Shown one piece after another: positions 26,065-40,797 of a DNA stretch of 64,000 bases. Each line of letters opens with the position of its first letter. Within the stretch, counting starts at the first letter, position 1. Both the position numbers and the translations under genes were made by a program. The stretch comes from Babylonia areolata (lineage: Eukaryota; Mollusca; Gastropoda; Neogastropoda; Buccinidae), in the NCBI RefSeq assembly GCF_041734735.1, contig NC_134901.1, forward strand, positions 29,044,857 to 29,108,856, given 5' to 3'. The notes under the pieces are model-generated. The model was not told where the DNA came from and made no database searches. It saw only the letters and a program-made list of their open reading frames with translations.

Positions 26065-29000
26065 TGCACGCACACACACACACACTGCATACATACATTT
26101 TAACATACATGTGTATCTAACAGCTACCCTAACACATACGCACACATAGGCAGGCACAAACTTACATAAACACACGCACACACAATACACATTCATATAC
26201 ATGCATGTAGTTATATACACATACATATGTATACACACATAGTCAAGCACACCTAACGAAAAGGAAGTGGACCTGCCACAATTGAACTTATTGCTGAGGG
26301 AAAAGGTGAGTTTTGAGACGAGATTTAAAAGATGCGAGGGAATCAGAATGACGGAGGTTATCAGGGAGTTTGTTCCACGTCTTTGGCGATTGAAAAGAAA
26401 ACGATCTGTGTCCATAGGTCTTACTTCTGACGTGAGGTATCCTGAGAAGTCGAGTATCAGAGGAAGAACGGAGCTGGCGAGACGGGGTATAGATATGGAT
26501 GAGTTCAGAAAGATACTTGGGGCCAGATCCGTTGACTGCAGAAAAGGTCAGAGTGGATAGCTTATAGTCTATTCGATCAGAAACAGGCAACCAGTGGAGA
26601 GACTGAAGGAGAGGAGAAACATGGTCAAATTTAGAAGCTCTGCAAATGAGTCTGGCAGCGTTATTCTGAATTCGTTGGAGTCTGTCTAACAGGTATTTGG
26701 GAAGGCCGGCCAAAAGAGAGTTGCAGTAATCCAATCTTGAGAGAACCAGAGAGCATACAAGTGTCTTGGTTGCATCGGTTGAGAGATAGTGGCGGATAGA
26801 GCTGATTCTACGCAGTTCCAAATAGGCAACTTTACAGATATTCGAAATGTGCTGTTGGAAGGAAAGAGACTGGTCCAGGATTACACCAAGACTGCGAACA
26901 GAGGGAGAAAGTGAAACAGGTGTGCTATTGATCAGAACAGAGCCAGGAAAGGAAGGATGCTGACGAAACTTCTTTGGACAGGTTATCATAAATTCAGTCT
27001 TATCATCATTTAATTGCAGCTTGTTGAGAGTCATCCAGTCCTTTAGGCCAGCAATGCACTCTTGTGTTTGAGTCACCAGTGCATCAAATTCAGCTATGGA
27101 AGCCGACTGATAAAGTTGTGTGTCATCAGCAAAGCTCTCATGCGACATCGCATGATGACTGATGACATCCATGCAGCCATCTGACCCTTGTATCAGTATC
27201 AGTAACTCAAGGAAGCATAACCCTTGTAATCCCTCTTAACATCTATACTGTCATTTAACCTTTCATATTTCCTCTCTTATCCTGCCATTTAATCTTTTAA
27301 AATCACCCTCTTAACATCCATACTGCCATTTAACCTTTTACATTCCCTCTTTTAACACCCACACTGCCATTTAACCTCTTACATTCCCTCTCTTAACATC
27401 CATACTGTCATTTATACTTTTACATTCCTTCCTTAACATCTATACTGCTATTTAACCTTTTATATTCCCCATCACCCACGCTGCCATTTAACCTTTTACA
27501 TTCCCACTCTTAACATCCATACTGCCATTTAACCTTTCACATTCCTTCTCTTAACATTCATACTGCTATTTAACCTTTTACATTCCCTATCACCCACACT
27601 TCCATTCAACCTTTTACATTCCCTCTCTTAACACCCATACTGCCATTTAACCTTTTACATTTCTTAACATCCATATTGCTATTTAACCTTTTACATTCCC
27701 TCTCTTAACATCCATACTGCCATTTAACCTTTTACATTTCTTAACATCCATACTGCTATTTAACCTTTCACATTCACTATCACCCACACTGCCATTTAAC
27801 CTTTTATATTCCCTCTCTTAACATCCATACTGCCATTTAACCTTTTACATTCCCTCTCTTAACATCCATACTACCATTTAACCTTTTACATTCCCTATCA
27901 CCCACACTGCCATTTAACCTTTTACATTCCCTCTTAACATCCAGTCATTTAACCATCTATATTCTCTCTCTCTGAACATCCATACTACCATTTAACCTTT
28001 TACATTCCATCTCTTAACATCCATACTGCCATTTCACCTTTTACATTCCCTCTCTTAACACCCACACTGCCATTTCACCTTTTACATTCCCTCTCTTAAC
28101 ACCGACACTGCCATTTCACTTTTTACATTCCCTCTCTTAACACCCACACTGCCATTTAACCATCTATATTCCCTCTCTTAACACCCATACTGCCATTTAA
28201 CCTTTTACATTCCCTCTCTTAACACCCACACTGCCATTTCACCTTTTACATTCCCTCTCTAAACATCCATACTGCCATTTCACCTTTTACATTCCCTCTC
28301 TTAACACCCACACTGCCATTTAACCTTTTACATTCCCTCTCTTACACCCACACTGCCATTTAAACTTTTACACTCCCTCTCTTAACATCCATACTGCCAT
28401 TTCACCTTTTACATTCCCTCTCTTAACACCCACACTGCCATTTCACCTTTTACATTCCCTCTCTTAACATCCATACTGCCATTTAACCCTCTATATTCCC
28501 TCTCTTAACATCCACACTGCCATTTCACCTTTTACATTCCATCTCTTAACACCTACATTGCCATTTCACCTTTTACATTCCCTCTCTAAACATCCATACT
28601 GCCATTTCACCTTTTACATTCCCTCTCTTAACACCCACACTGCCATTCAACCTTTTACATTCCCTCTCTTAACCCACACTGCCATTTAACCTTTTACATT
28701 CCCTCTCTTAACATCCATACTGCTATTTCACCTTTTACATTCCCTCTCTTAACACCCACACTGCCATTTCACCTTTTACATTCCCTCTCTTAACACCCAT
28801 ACTGCCATTTAACCCTCTATATTCCCTCTCTTAACATCCATACTGCCATTTCACCTTTTACATTCCCTCTCTTAACATCCATACTGCCATTTCACCTTTT
28901 ACATTCCCTCTCTTAACACCCACACTGCCATCTAATCTTTTACATTCCCTCTCTTAACATCCATACTGCCATTTAACCCTCTATATTCTCTCTCTTAACA

Positions 29001-32000
29001 TCCATACTGCCATTTCACCTTTTACATTCCTCTCTCTGAACATCCATACTGCTATTTAACCCTTCATATTCCTTCTTAACATGTATTCTGTTATTTAACC
29101 TTTTACATTCCTTCTCATCCATTCTGTCATTTAACCTTTTATATTCCCTCTCTTAACATTCATACTGCCATCTGAACATTACATCTTACTCTCAACATCC
29201 ATTTAACCTTTTACATTCCATCTCTTAACATTCATACTGCCATTTAAGTTTAACCTTCACACTCTTAACATCCACACACTGCCATTTCACCTTTACATTC
29301 CCTATCTTACCACCCATGTTGCCATCCAACCTTTACGTTCCCTCCCTTCTGCTTCAAGCCCAAGCTTACCTTTTTTCACGACTGCGGCTCCTGCTTCTTT
29401 TCTTCCTGTTAGAAACAGAAAAGAACAACTGCTTTCCACATCTGTCCACAATGTCATTTTGTTTGCTGCTGTTGTTTTTAAACAAAGCAAAGTCTGGCAA
29501 CAAAAATCAACAAATGTGACCTCTTGCAAATCATCTTAAACCAGAAGGGCTGTCATGCTGAAAGGGGACATCTGAAGTATGTCTATGTGGTTTATTCATT
29601 AAAAGCTTTCCTGTACTCAGGATATAAAATACAAGCAAAAATAATGTGGTGTGAAGCAGGTGATATTATTCAGCCTGATGTTCACCTTCCACATTTTACT
29701 TGTGAGCCATAACAAAAAGAAAACAGGAACAGAAAAAATTACCCAAAATAGGTTTAAAAAAAAGAAAGAAAAGAAAGCACCAGGAGACAGTAGGCACAGT
29801 TTTCATGTTAAAACAAGAGAGGCAAGGCCTTCAAGACTCACTTGTGATACACTGAAAAAAATATCCAAGCCTTTTATGTATTGTGTATAATTTCAAAATG
29901 TAATGTTTAAGATGAGAAAGATCAGTTTAAAGTGAATTAATCCCCTAGCATCAATTACAGAGTAATTTCCCTTTTTACTATCTGCACCAAAACGTTTGCA
30001 AAATAAATAAAACTTCCATGCTTAGCAAAAGAAGTTCCTGTTTGAACAAAAAATGATAATAATGACTGCTCTTGTTGTTGGGTCAGAATATCAGATCAAA
30101 GTGCCAAGTTTAGAGAATACAAAAAATATAAATATAACTTTTTTATTTTTTGTGCCCATCCCAGAGGTGCAATATTGTTTTAAACAAGATGACTGGAAAG
30201 AACTGAATTTTTCCTATTTTTATGCCTAATTTGGTGTCAACTGACAAAGTATTTGCAGAGAAAATGTCAATGTTAAAGTTTACCACGGACACACAGACAC
30301 ACACACAGACAACCGAACACCGGGTTAAAACATAGACTCACTTTGTTTACACAAGTGAGTCAAAAATGATAGAGATGTATGAAGAAAAAGAACATGGACA
30401 AACTCAACAAAAATAGAAAACATAAATATGGGAAAAAAAACAACAAACAAACAAACAAACAAAAAACCCATATCAGAGGCAGACAGGTAAATAAGCCAGC
30501 CTGGAGTACCCCCTCTCATACAAAGTCTCTGGTGGTAACTAAACTTGGCTTCATTCTGTATGCAAAGTGTTGTGAATACTCAACCTAGTTTCCAGTCTCC
30601 AAGTTGTCCGTAGAAATAAACAAACAAAACATCCAATTAGTTTTAACATTTCAAAATAGACTCAAGACCATTCAACCTGTAATTACTTTACTGAATTATT
30701 GAACAGGTCATGGAAAATAGACAGAGATCATCCTATTTATGGATTCAGGACTTTCTGTTGACCAGAGATGCAGTCAGTGTTTACACTTTTCACATGATAT
30801 CTGCACAGACCCAAAAGCGCAGATATTTTCTTCCATTGGACCACACTCATTCATCTATTGATCATTTCTAAACATTAACCCTGGCAATCAAGTTACCTGT
30901 GTAAAACCAAGGTATCCTGTAAACACACTCTTGTATACAGAGATCCCATTCACAAAGGAATCACTGTAAACAACCACTCATCACAAAGATCCTGTTCATC
31001 AAGATTCTCTGAAAACATGTTCATATACAGAGAGCCCATTCAGAAGGAATTGTATACAAGGATCCTACTTTAACTCCCTGTGCACACTCACTTACACAGA
31101 GATCTCACGGAGAAGAAATTCTTCTTATACAGATATCCCATTTCAATAGAATCCGTGCTGGCACACATTCATACAGACACCCTACTTAAAAGGAATTCAT
31201 CAAAACATTTTCACACATACAGAGATCCTATTCAGTAGGAATCACTGTAAACACATCATATTGTAGAAAGATCCCATTCAAAGAGAATCCTTGTAATTTA
31301 GTGTTAACACACACTCATGCAAAGAGACCCCATTCAAAACTAATCTCTGTTAACACACATACATACAGACAAGTGTCTTGAGAGGATTCCCTACAATTGT
31401 CAAAATACACTCTCGTTTTAATGAAGTTCCGTTTGGAAGTCATCTCTGTAAACATATATACTTGTGTACAAATGTCTGATCTAGTCAGTCTGAACAACTG
31501 TACAGCCCAAGGAAATATCAACTCTTGAGTTGATTATCTCTTCACTTGATTATCTCTGGGTAACTTAAAACAAAAAATATTGGCTATGTTGCTATGTTAC
31601 TTGTAGTTTAAAAGAAAAAGACCTTCTGACCCCAAAAATGTTGGCATGAACTGATAAAGACATATTTTCTGGTTCCAAATATTAACTAAAAAAGCTTCTT
31701 CTTTTTTTTTAAGAGGGAGAAAGTCATTTACCTTTTACCTTTTTCAAGGGCAGCAGTGGTAATTTTTTCACTAGTGATATTAAACACAACTATTTTGCAG
31801 AAGCAAAACTTACCACACTTCCAAACTGTGCTGAATCATACATTGGAGCAAAAATCTGATTAAATTATTTCCACAAATGAAACATTCAGTCACTGTCATT
31901 AAAAAAAAAGTGCTTGTTATGTAACAGAAGTAAAGAGTATGCATAATGCAGTTATCACTTTCCCTGCAGTCAAACCTGTTGCTCATGTCAGACTTGGCCA

Positions 32001-35000
32001 AGATCTAATGATCTATAAGCTGAGGATAATTTACATCTGGAACATATGTTTACTCACAATATGACTGAAAAAAAAAAAAAAAAAAAAAAAAAAATCACAA
32101 TGAAAAAAAAATTGAAAAAAAAACCCCAACAAAAAGCCTTCATGGCTCACGTGTGATTCCAGGTACTGAAAAACAACAAGAATGAAAAAAAAAAAATGCT
32201 GGGGAGCTGGAGGGGGCGGGGAGGTGTAAAAAGGCCTTACACATACATCAATCCAAATAATAGTTTTGCTCTCCGTCAGAAATGACTGTTTATCTAACCT
32301 TCAGTTGTGTGCTGCAAAATGAACAATTCCATCTAAAGCAGCCAACGTCATCCAGCATTTCATTGTTTTTCAAATAAATTACAATCATACAGACTTAACA
32401 AAGTTTCAAACTTTCCACTGTTTTCACCACAACTTTCCTGCTTCAATAAATTGTAACTAAAACTCAACGCTTGTGCATTACTCCATACAAAAACCAATTT
32501 TTGGTAATCTATTTCAGGGTGGTTAGTTTTGTTTCACATTAACAACTGAACTGCAATTTGACACTGTGTACACGATTTAAGTTGATCCAAATCATATTTT
32601 TTGCTCACCATCAAGAAACAACTTTTCGTAAATCTTCTGAAATATTGTGCTGGTATGTGCTAAACAGACATAAACCTGGGTTCGCACTTCACAAATACCT
32701 GAACAACTTATATATTTGCATCTATCCAAGTGACAGCCTATTCCTGTCTTTTCTTCAACTTGACTACTCAAAGAATCTTCGTAACAGTAGGTAAGTAATT
32801 GTTGCATGCTGAACAATTCCCACAATGACAGAATTTTTAGGCAAAATGGCGGAGAATTTTTAAATTATGTTGTCGACTCAATAAGTATATCCATGTTAGT
32901 TAATTTAGAACCTTTTTTTTTTTTTATAAATATATTTGTATGCAATAAATATGCTGATGGTATTGTTAGTGTCATTCTGTGAGATCTGTGCATAATTTCT
33001 CTTTCTTTTAACTGCAGACGAGAAACTGAATGCTAACAATTTAACCGAATGCTAATCCAGCAGTGAAATGGAAATGACCCAAGGCAAAACGAAATAAAAT
33101 GTTCACAATCCTGATGTCGAAGTAATTATCTTTTTTTCCGTGTTTCATCAAAATTTGGTGCTGACAAAGTATTTCCAGAGAAAATGAACGTGTTAAAAAA
33201 TATCAAGGGGACGCACACACACACATATATATACATATCATATATATATATATATACACACACACACTCACACACACACAAACATACATATTAGTAGAGT
33301 ACTGGCCAAGAGGTAACGCATCCACCAAGGGTGCGAGAGAATCAGAGTGCAATGGTTTCATTCCCACAGTCACCAGTATTTTCTCTCCCTCCACTAGACC
33401 TTGGGTGGTGGTCTGAAGGCTGGTCATTCGGATGAGACAATAAACCAAGTTCCCATGTGCTGCACTTAACAGCTTGTAAAAGAAACCATGACAACAAAAA
33501 GGTTGTCCCTGGCAAACTTCTACAGAAAAATCCACTTTGATAGGTAAACAAATCCACTTGCAGGAAAAAAAAAAAAGAAAAAAAAGAAAGAAAAAAGGGT
33601 GTGTGTGTGGGTGGGGTGGGGGGGGGTGTGTGTGTGTGCTCTCATTGTAGGGACATGCTCTCCATGGGGAAAGCAGCCTGAATTTCATGCAGAGAAATCT
33701 GTTGTGACAAAAAACAACAACAATGCAATACAATACATACAAACACACACACACTCACAGACAACCAGATTACGATTATTACACAGATTCACTTTGCTTA
33801 CACACGTGAACCAAAAGCAACACTCTGATTGTTTCAGTACTATCAGGAGTTCAGTCAATCAGTCAAGTTGTCCAAGACATCTAATTTGTCTGCTGGGGGC
33901 AAGTCAAGCGGTCATGTGAGGTCATCATTAAGAGAAATGTTTACCAAGACGGGCATCCCTTGCTGCAACCCACACATACCTTCAGCAGGGAATGTCAGGC
34001 AAATTTCAAGCTCTCGCTTTATCACAGAGTGACACCCATAATGACACCTACAAATTTCAAGACAAAAGCACACATTAGAAATCTCATCACTAAAGCGGAG
34101 CTTGTGGTTGGTGGTGGGGGTCTAACGTTACTCCTCCATCCGGTTACATGAGCCAAGCAACCTGAGAGAGAGGCAGACAAAAGAATGACTCTCAAAAAAA
34201 CAGAACACCAGCAACAACCACAAGTGTGTAACTACAGGAAATAACCTATGGACTACCTTTTATCATCTGTATTTTAGGACAAGCCAGCACTGGCTCCTCT
34301 GTCCAAAAAAACACACAGAAAGATATCTCAATGGGAATTGCTGAGGTTCATACATATAATTACTGATTTTCCTGCTATAATTCTTCTTTTTTAAGTATCT
34401 TGCTGCAAATTCATCAAATATTTGCAGTGGCAACAGGAATCTGTCCTGTGCATTGGTCTTTCTTGCAATGATGCAAGTGTGCCAGAAAGCGCATCATGGA
34501 GGTAATCCAAAGCACTGTGATACACTGAGAGAGCATGCAACCAATCTTTGGTGTTCAGAAAATATGTCAACACAGTCGCATTGGTTAAGTCCTGAGAAAA
34601 TGTGGGCACAGAGACCAGACTTCTAATCAGAACATTAATGCTGAATGTGGACAGAGCACAAGATATAAAGCTGGAGTCAAAGGTACTCAAAAAGTGCCAT
34701 CAACACCTCAGTCTGTAATACAAATGAAAGTAGTTTAATAGAAACACACTTGGTACCAGTTGCATCAGTTTGTGTTTACCAACCAACAAATATGCATACA
34801 CATACATAGCTGTGTGACCATATTATGCACACATAAAAACTAAAACACACACAAACATACACAAACATACACACAGAGATGTACACATGCACACACACAC
34901 ACACACACACACATCTTATGTACATGTGTGTTATTCTAAATAACCAAATAACCTCATGAACCTGGTAACATGGTCACTCACCCCCACCAGGACCTAAAAG

Positions 35001-38000
35001 GCAAAATTCTCAGATGGAACCAGATCAGCTCACAACAGATCATAACATGTAACACAGAATCAGTCTTCAACATAGATCAAACATCTCTTTCATGGCAAAA
35101 GAAATATATAACTATGAGGGGAAAAAACACATGTCCGTGAGAAACGAATCATGTGACTTCTGTCATTGTGGAATTTTTATCAGCTGGCAATCATGGTCTG
35201 TTCATTCACTCAATCCAATGATCAGTTGTGATTGGATTGCTATTTTCTGTGACCAACATTTTGCCTTTCAGGTCTCCATTCAATGGATATGTCGGTCTGA
35301 CTGTCATATCCATATTTCTCACTGAAAAAAAAAGAGAAATATTCTGGGGAAAAAAAAAAAAAAAGTACACAGCTTTCAACATGTTCTGTTGCCCCTGTGT
35401 GTGCTACATGTTTGACTCAGTACACAAATACATCAACAATATGTGCAAATATACATCAATCAATGCACATATATATGCACATCTACGCCCAGTAAACCCA
35501 GGAACAAACACACAGACCAAGTGGACCTGTACTCACTTCTTTTTATTCTTGGAAGAAGAGGAGGAGGAAGACATGGTGGTGTGAATCTGTCCTTCTTCCT
35601 GTTATCCACAAACAGCAAGTCAGCAGGGAACAGCACAGGGCAGTGAGAACAAACAGAAGACATAGCAACAACTCTCAGAATCAGACATGGCAGCACTTTC
35701 ATACCACTCTCTTGTCCACCTCTTAAGGACTCCCTGTTTTTACCACGTTTTCATTGTCATGGTGTGGAACCATCATCACCAGCCATGGCAGCCCTGGAAC
35801 AACCCTGTCTCCTGACTACAACAAAACAAACCTGTCTTGCAACATCACATGTAAGTCAACCTGTTTACACACAAATCTCAACCCCCTGCTCAAAGGGGTT
35901 CTGTCAAATCATTCATCCTCTGTTTTCAATGTGACACCCTAAGTCAACTGTTTCAAACCATCCACCCCATTCGATCTTGTCATGTTTGCATTTAAAGATT
36001 TAAAATAACTCATACTGCCATAATTATATCACACATACACATACAACACATTAAGCTTTGCTTTAACTGAATTACCAATCATGTCCTTACTCCAAGATAA
36101 AGAAACAGTTAAAAAAAAAAAATTCTGCCAGCTGATGTCTTGATGTGTGACTTTGCTGGTTGGTTACTTGCTTCTTATAGCTTGATTTCAGACAAACATT
36201 TGGGGAAACAGTTACATGACAGACTAGTTACACAACACATAATCACTTTATTGATCAGAGGACTCAACAATAATATATGTGTGATCTTTTCTTCCTGTAG
36301 TAGTTAATCTTATTACAATGAATGATCCTCTTTACGCAGACCACCTCAGATAATGTCAGAAAACAAGCCAACCATCCACAGTATCTGAAACACAGCCACA
36401 GCAATAGTAATTCAAAGAAAAGCAGCAATTAAACTTAAATTACCTGGTACTTTTATTAAATATACCATTCAGCTCCAGGCACGAAAATGAGAAATGATCA
36501 ATTTACACAGCTCATACAGATCACTGCTTTCACCCCAACTGATTTTTAGCTCGTCTTTTTGTGTTTGGTTTTGTTGTTGAGTTGTTTTTTTCCTTTGGTA
36601 TCATTTACAATTTTGATACATCCTGAACTCAGTTTACTGAAAAAAAGAAATCAATAATTTTTTGTTGTTGTATATGCATAACTCTACACTTTTTTTTGTT
36701 TTTGAATTAAAGTTTGGTTTCTTAAAAAACAAAACAAAAACAACAAAAAACCCCAAAAAAACAACAACACAGGACTTAGTTATATCATTATTTTACATAT
36801 TACTGTCCCATTCAATTTCATTAAATGATTAATTACTAAGAATGTTACTAAAAATGGTTTTCACATAATGATAATTGAACAGACTGCTTTTAGTTTTCTG
36901 CAATTGGATCGAGTGAAAATGAGAACACACTTTCAAACATAAAAAGCTGAAAGAGAAAAACAACAACAAAAAATGGAAACTCATCCATTTCCAAACTGTG
37001 TGCGCACAGAAAAATCACAAATGATTACTGAAAAGCTAAAGAATATCAAAACATAAAAATCACGCTCACAATGCACGCACACACACAAACACACATGTAC
37101 ACAGAGGAAAAAGACAAGCACCCTTTACGGGCAAGGAGTGCGATGAAACTATGGTCTAGAGAAAGGTCTTAAGCAGTTCCGCCCATCTGAGCTGAGGCCA
37201 CCACTGCTTGCGCCGCTTTTGTCTCTTGCCAGGCCAAGATCCGTACCCCTGAGATGAAATGGACAGCCACATTTACTTTCACTTTCACTGCTATTTCTAT
37301 ACTATTACTTACATTCTTGATGCAACCAAAAAACTAAAAACCTTCAAAATTATTATAATTATAAAAAAAAGGTATATAATGCATCTGTATTCCAATTAAC
37401 TGAGTTAGCTCTAATCATGCTGGTGATCTGCCGCACATAAAATGAGAAAAAAAGAAAAAAAGATTCAAATGTTTTTTATTTATTTAAAAATTAAAAAAAT
37501 TTTTTTTTACCATTTCCTCTTGTGATGATAGTCACTGATACGAAAATGCAGAATTTTTTTTTAAAAAGCTTCTCTCATACATCTGATCATCTGTAACTAA
37601 CAAGTAATGCTTCTCTCAGTCATTGACATGAAACACCTATCAATACCAAGAATCTAGTAATACTACCTCACTGAACACTAGTTTTATCACTCCCTGAAGT
37701 AGTGAAAAATGCCCTGGTACAGGGCAAGGTCCCCTCACCACACACCATGCTATCTGCTCAAGTCAGTGTCTGTAGTTGTACAAGTAACTAGGCTTTTTCA
37801 CTCTGGTTTTTGTGGAAGTAGCACATATGATGTACTTCCAAACTGCATACCACAGCACTGCTATATATACAACTGAAAAATGCTCTTGCTTTCACCAAGA
37901 CAAATGCAGTCTCCATGTGTTAAGTGCACTAGACGTTCCTTACTAATTCTGTGAGGCTTATGTTATGAATCCTGGCAGTGTTTAATGTGTTACGGGCTGC

Positions 38001-39698
38001 AGTCCCCACACCCCACCCCACCCCACCCCACTCAATCACGTCAACAAATACATATGCAGACCTTCAAGGGATTTAATCCCTTTTGCACAGGAGTATGAAG
38101 GCCATTGATATATCATTATGTATGTTAACTCAATTTTTAACGATTTCAACTCTGAACTTCAGTTCCGTTCAACACCAGTACTTTATGAGTTGATCAATCC
38201 AGTTCATTGTTCAAACTCTTTCTTCTTGTGGCAAAGATGCTGAGTTGCTTCCATTGCAATGATCTGCATCTGGTTTCAGGGCTGACATGGGGGTACAGGA
38301 AAATGGAATGGGAGCTCTTGGGAAGGATAAAACTACTCTTTCAAAACTTTAGACAACAGATATTGTGAAACTGAAAAAGATAAGTGAGGGAAAGGGTGTA
38401 TTTAGAACTAGAATCTGATTACACCTGGATTTCAAAATTACTAACAATACTAACAGTGAGTCAAATTTGGACAAGCTATGTTTATATTATAAAACATTAT
38501 TGTGTGTGAATATCATTACCCACATTCATGGTGTCAAGACTAAGGTTGGCCAGGGCCAGCAGTGCACAAGAGCTCCAGCAGGTGAGGCTCAGAATGGGTT
38601 TTAGATTCCATAATTCACGTCAGTGTTGAATGGGAGATACAGGCACATATTCTGGGTTTAACGCACAGGATTTCAACCGCTCCACCAACTACCAAGAAAA
38701 CTTGTGATGGCAAACTCAAGAGTCCCATACTCATCCCTATCCGTGCTTTCTCAATCCATACTATGTTTCATGATTTACTTCCCTTCACCTATCTTCTGTC
38801 CTTGGTCCTTAATTCACATCAGTGTTTAATGCGATACACAGACACATGTCTATTATTCAAGTTCATGTATACCCAATACACACAACTCTCCCCCTAATAG
38901 TGCACATGGCTGCAAAACAGCAGGACAATCAGTCACAAAAGCCTACTTGTGGTTCTGCTGCATGAGTGTTGGGCTGTGCAATCCATAGTCATGCATCAGC
39001 CTGCCTGCAATGCATGTGTTTTCCTTTTCTGGGCCATGATAAATTATTACAGTATTATTACTATCAATAATAATACAACAATAAATACACCCACAGTGCA
39101 GGAAGGGAGTCATGTGAAACAGTTAAATGGCACCTATCCTACAACTGACACTTCATAACCAAAGACTCGAATGAGAATGCAAGATGTCTGTCTATACATC
39201 CATGGTTGTTCTTAGCAGCTCATTTCACACAAAAATTGTTTTGTTTTGTATTCATAAATATTTTAGCAAGGTCCTCCATGGGATATTTAACAAATTATGC
39301 CCACCTTCAGCATCATAGTTTCATTAAACACCCCAACATACTTTCAGTGATACAGTATTTTCTGACACACAGCCACTACATTTAATCTTATATCCCCAGC
39401 ACATGGAGATAGAGAGAAAGAGTGACAGATACAGAGAGAGTGAAATGACATTAGAACTTTAAAAAAAAATTCTTTTTAAAGAAACAAAAGAAAAGGGGAT
39501 GGAGTAGGATGAGGGGTGGGGTGGGGGTTTAGGTGGTATTGTCAAACTACTGTGCAGCCTGAATAACATGTTAATTCAGATAGAAAAAATGGCTGTAAAT
39601 TATGGTTCAATCTTTTTACAGCATAATTTCCCCCTGCCTTCAGCTGACAAAAAACCCAAGGATGCTATTTACATCTTTTGCTCAACAAAATGTTGAAG

Positions 39699-39748
<50 letters not shown>

Positions 39749-40763
39749 AGAGAGAGAGAGAGTGAGAGAGAGAGACAGACAGACAGAGAGACAGAGAGAG
39801 AGTGTGTGTGTGCAGTGTGAGGGTGAGGATCAGTATGTTTATATGTGTCATATATTAACATGAACAACAGCACACCAATGCGTACATATGCATGTATATA
39901 TATGCTTCTGTGTGTCTTCACTGTACTGATTGTGGTCCTGAATGAAAGTTCTTCTTGTCTGCTCTTCTTCAAGGCCTGACTAAGCGCGTTGGGTTACGCT
40001 GCTGGTCAGGCATCTGCTTGACAGATGTGGTGTAGTGTATATGGATTTGTCCAAATGCAGTGACGCCTCCTTGAGCAACTGAAACTGCTCTACTTTTTGG
40101 AATAATTAATCCCTTTTTTAGCAATTCATGGACACAATTTGAAAAAGTATACAAACATCATTTACTGTTGTATTAACTGCTGTAATTGCAGAACTCTGGC
40201 TGTGCTAAATCTAACCTCATTAATTTTAAACTAGGTTCGTGACTGCTGTTATCTTAACTGATGCGGTCTCATCTATGTGACACAAAGCTCACACTACAGT
40301 GATGTGGCAGCCTCCCCGGACAAGTATTATCATCATCATTATCATGGGGTAAAGTCAAGGCAAAAGAAACAGCACATCCTGGATGCTTCCTTCCATGCCC
40401 TTTACTGGTCACACAAGCCACCACTGGTCAGCACGCACTCAAATGTTCAGCATCTCCCCTCAAGCGATGACTGCCACCACCACCATCTCTCCTTGAGGAT
40501 CCAAGTCAATCTGCAGACACTTTCACCCCTGGCTAGGCTTACCCACAACAGGTAAACTAGTCAAGTGACATTCCCCTCTCTTAGTCACTGTCTAATGACT
40601 ACAACCATTCTATTCCCCCCACCCCACCCCCTTTTTTTTTTCTTAAATATCCTGCACAGATCTCCAGTCTTCACCCGCATTCTGAATCACTCCATCCACA
40701 AACAGTGAATAATCACAAAAACAGGTCAACTACTGACACATACAAAAGCAAGCATCATATAAA

Positions 40764-40797
<34 letters not shown>

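Noticed and set aside
26288-27172. The 294-codon frame as a host gene
   Set aside because: It carries FADD and other reverse-transcriptase motifs, an L2-type tail and a target-site duplication; it is a LINE. Its first ATG lies in the flanking duplication.
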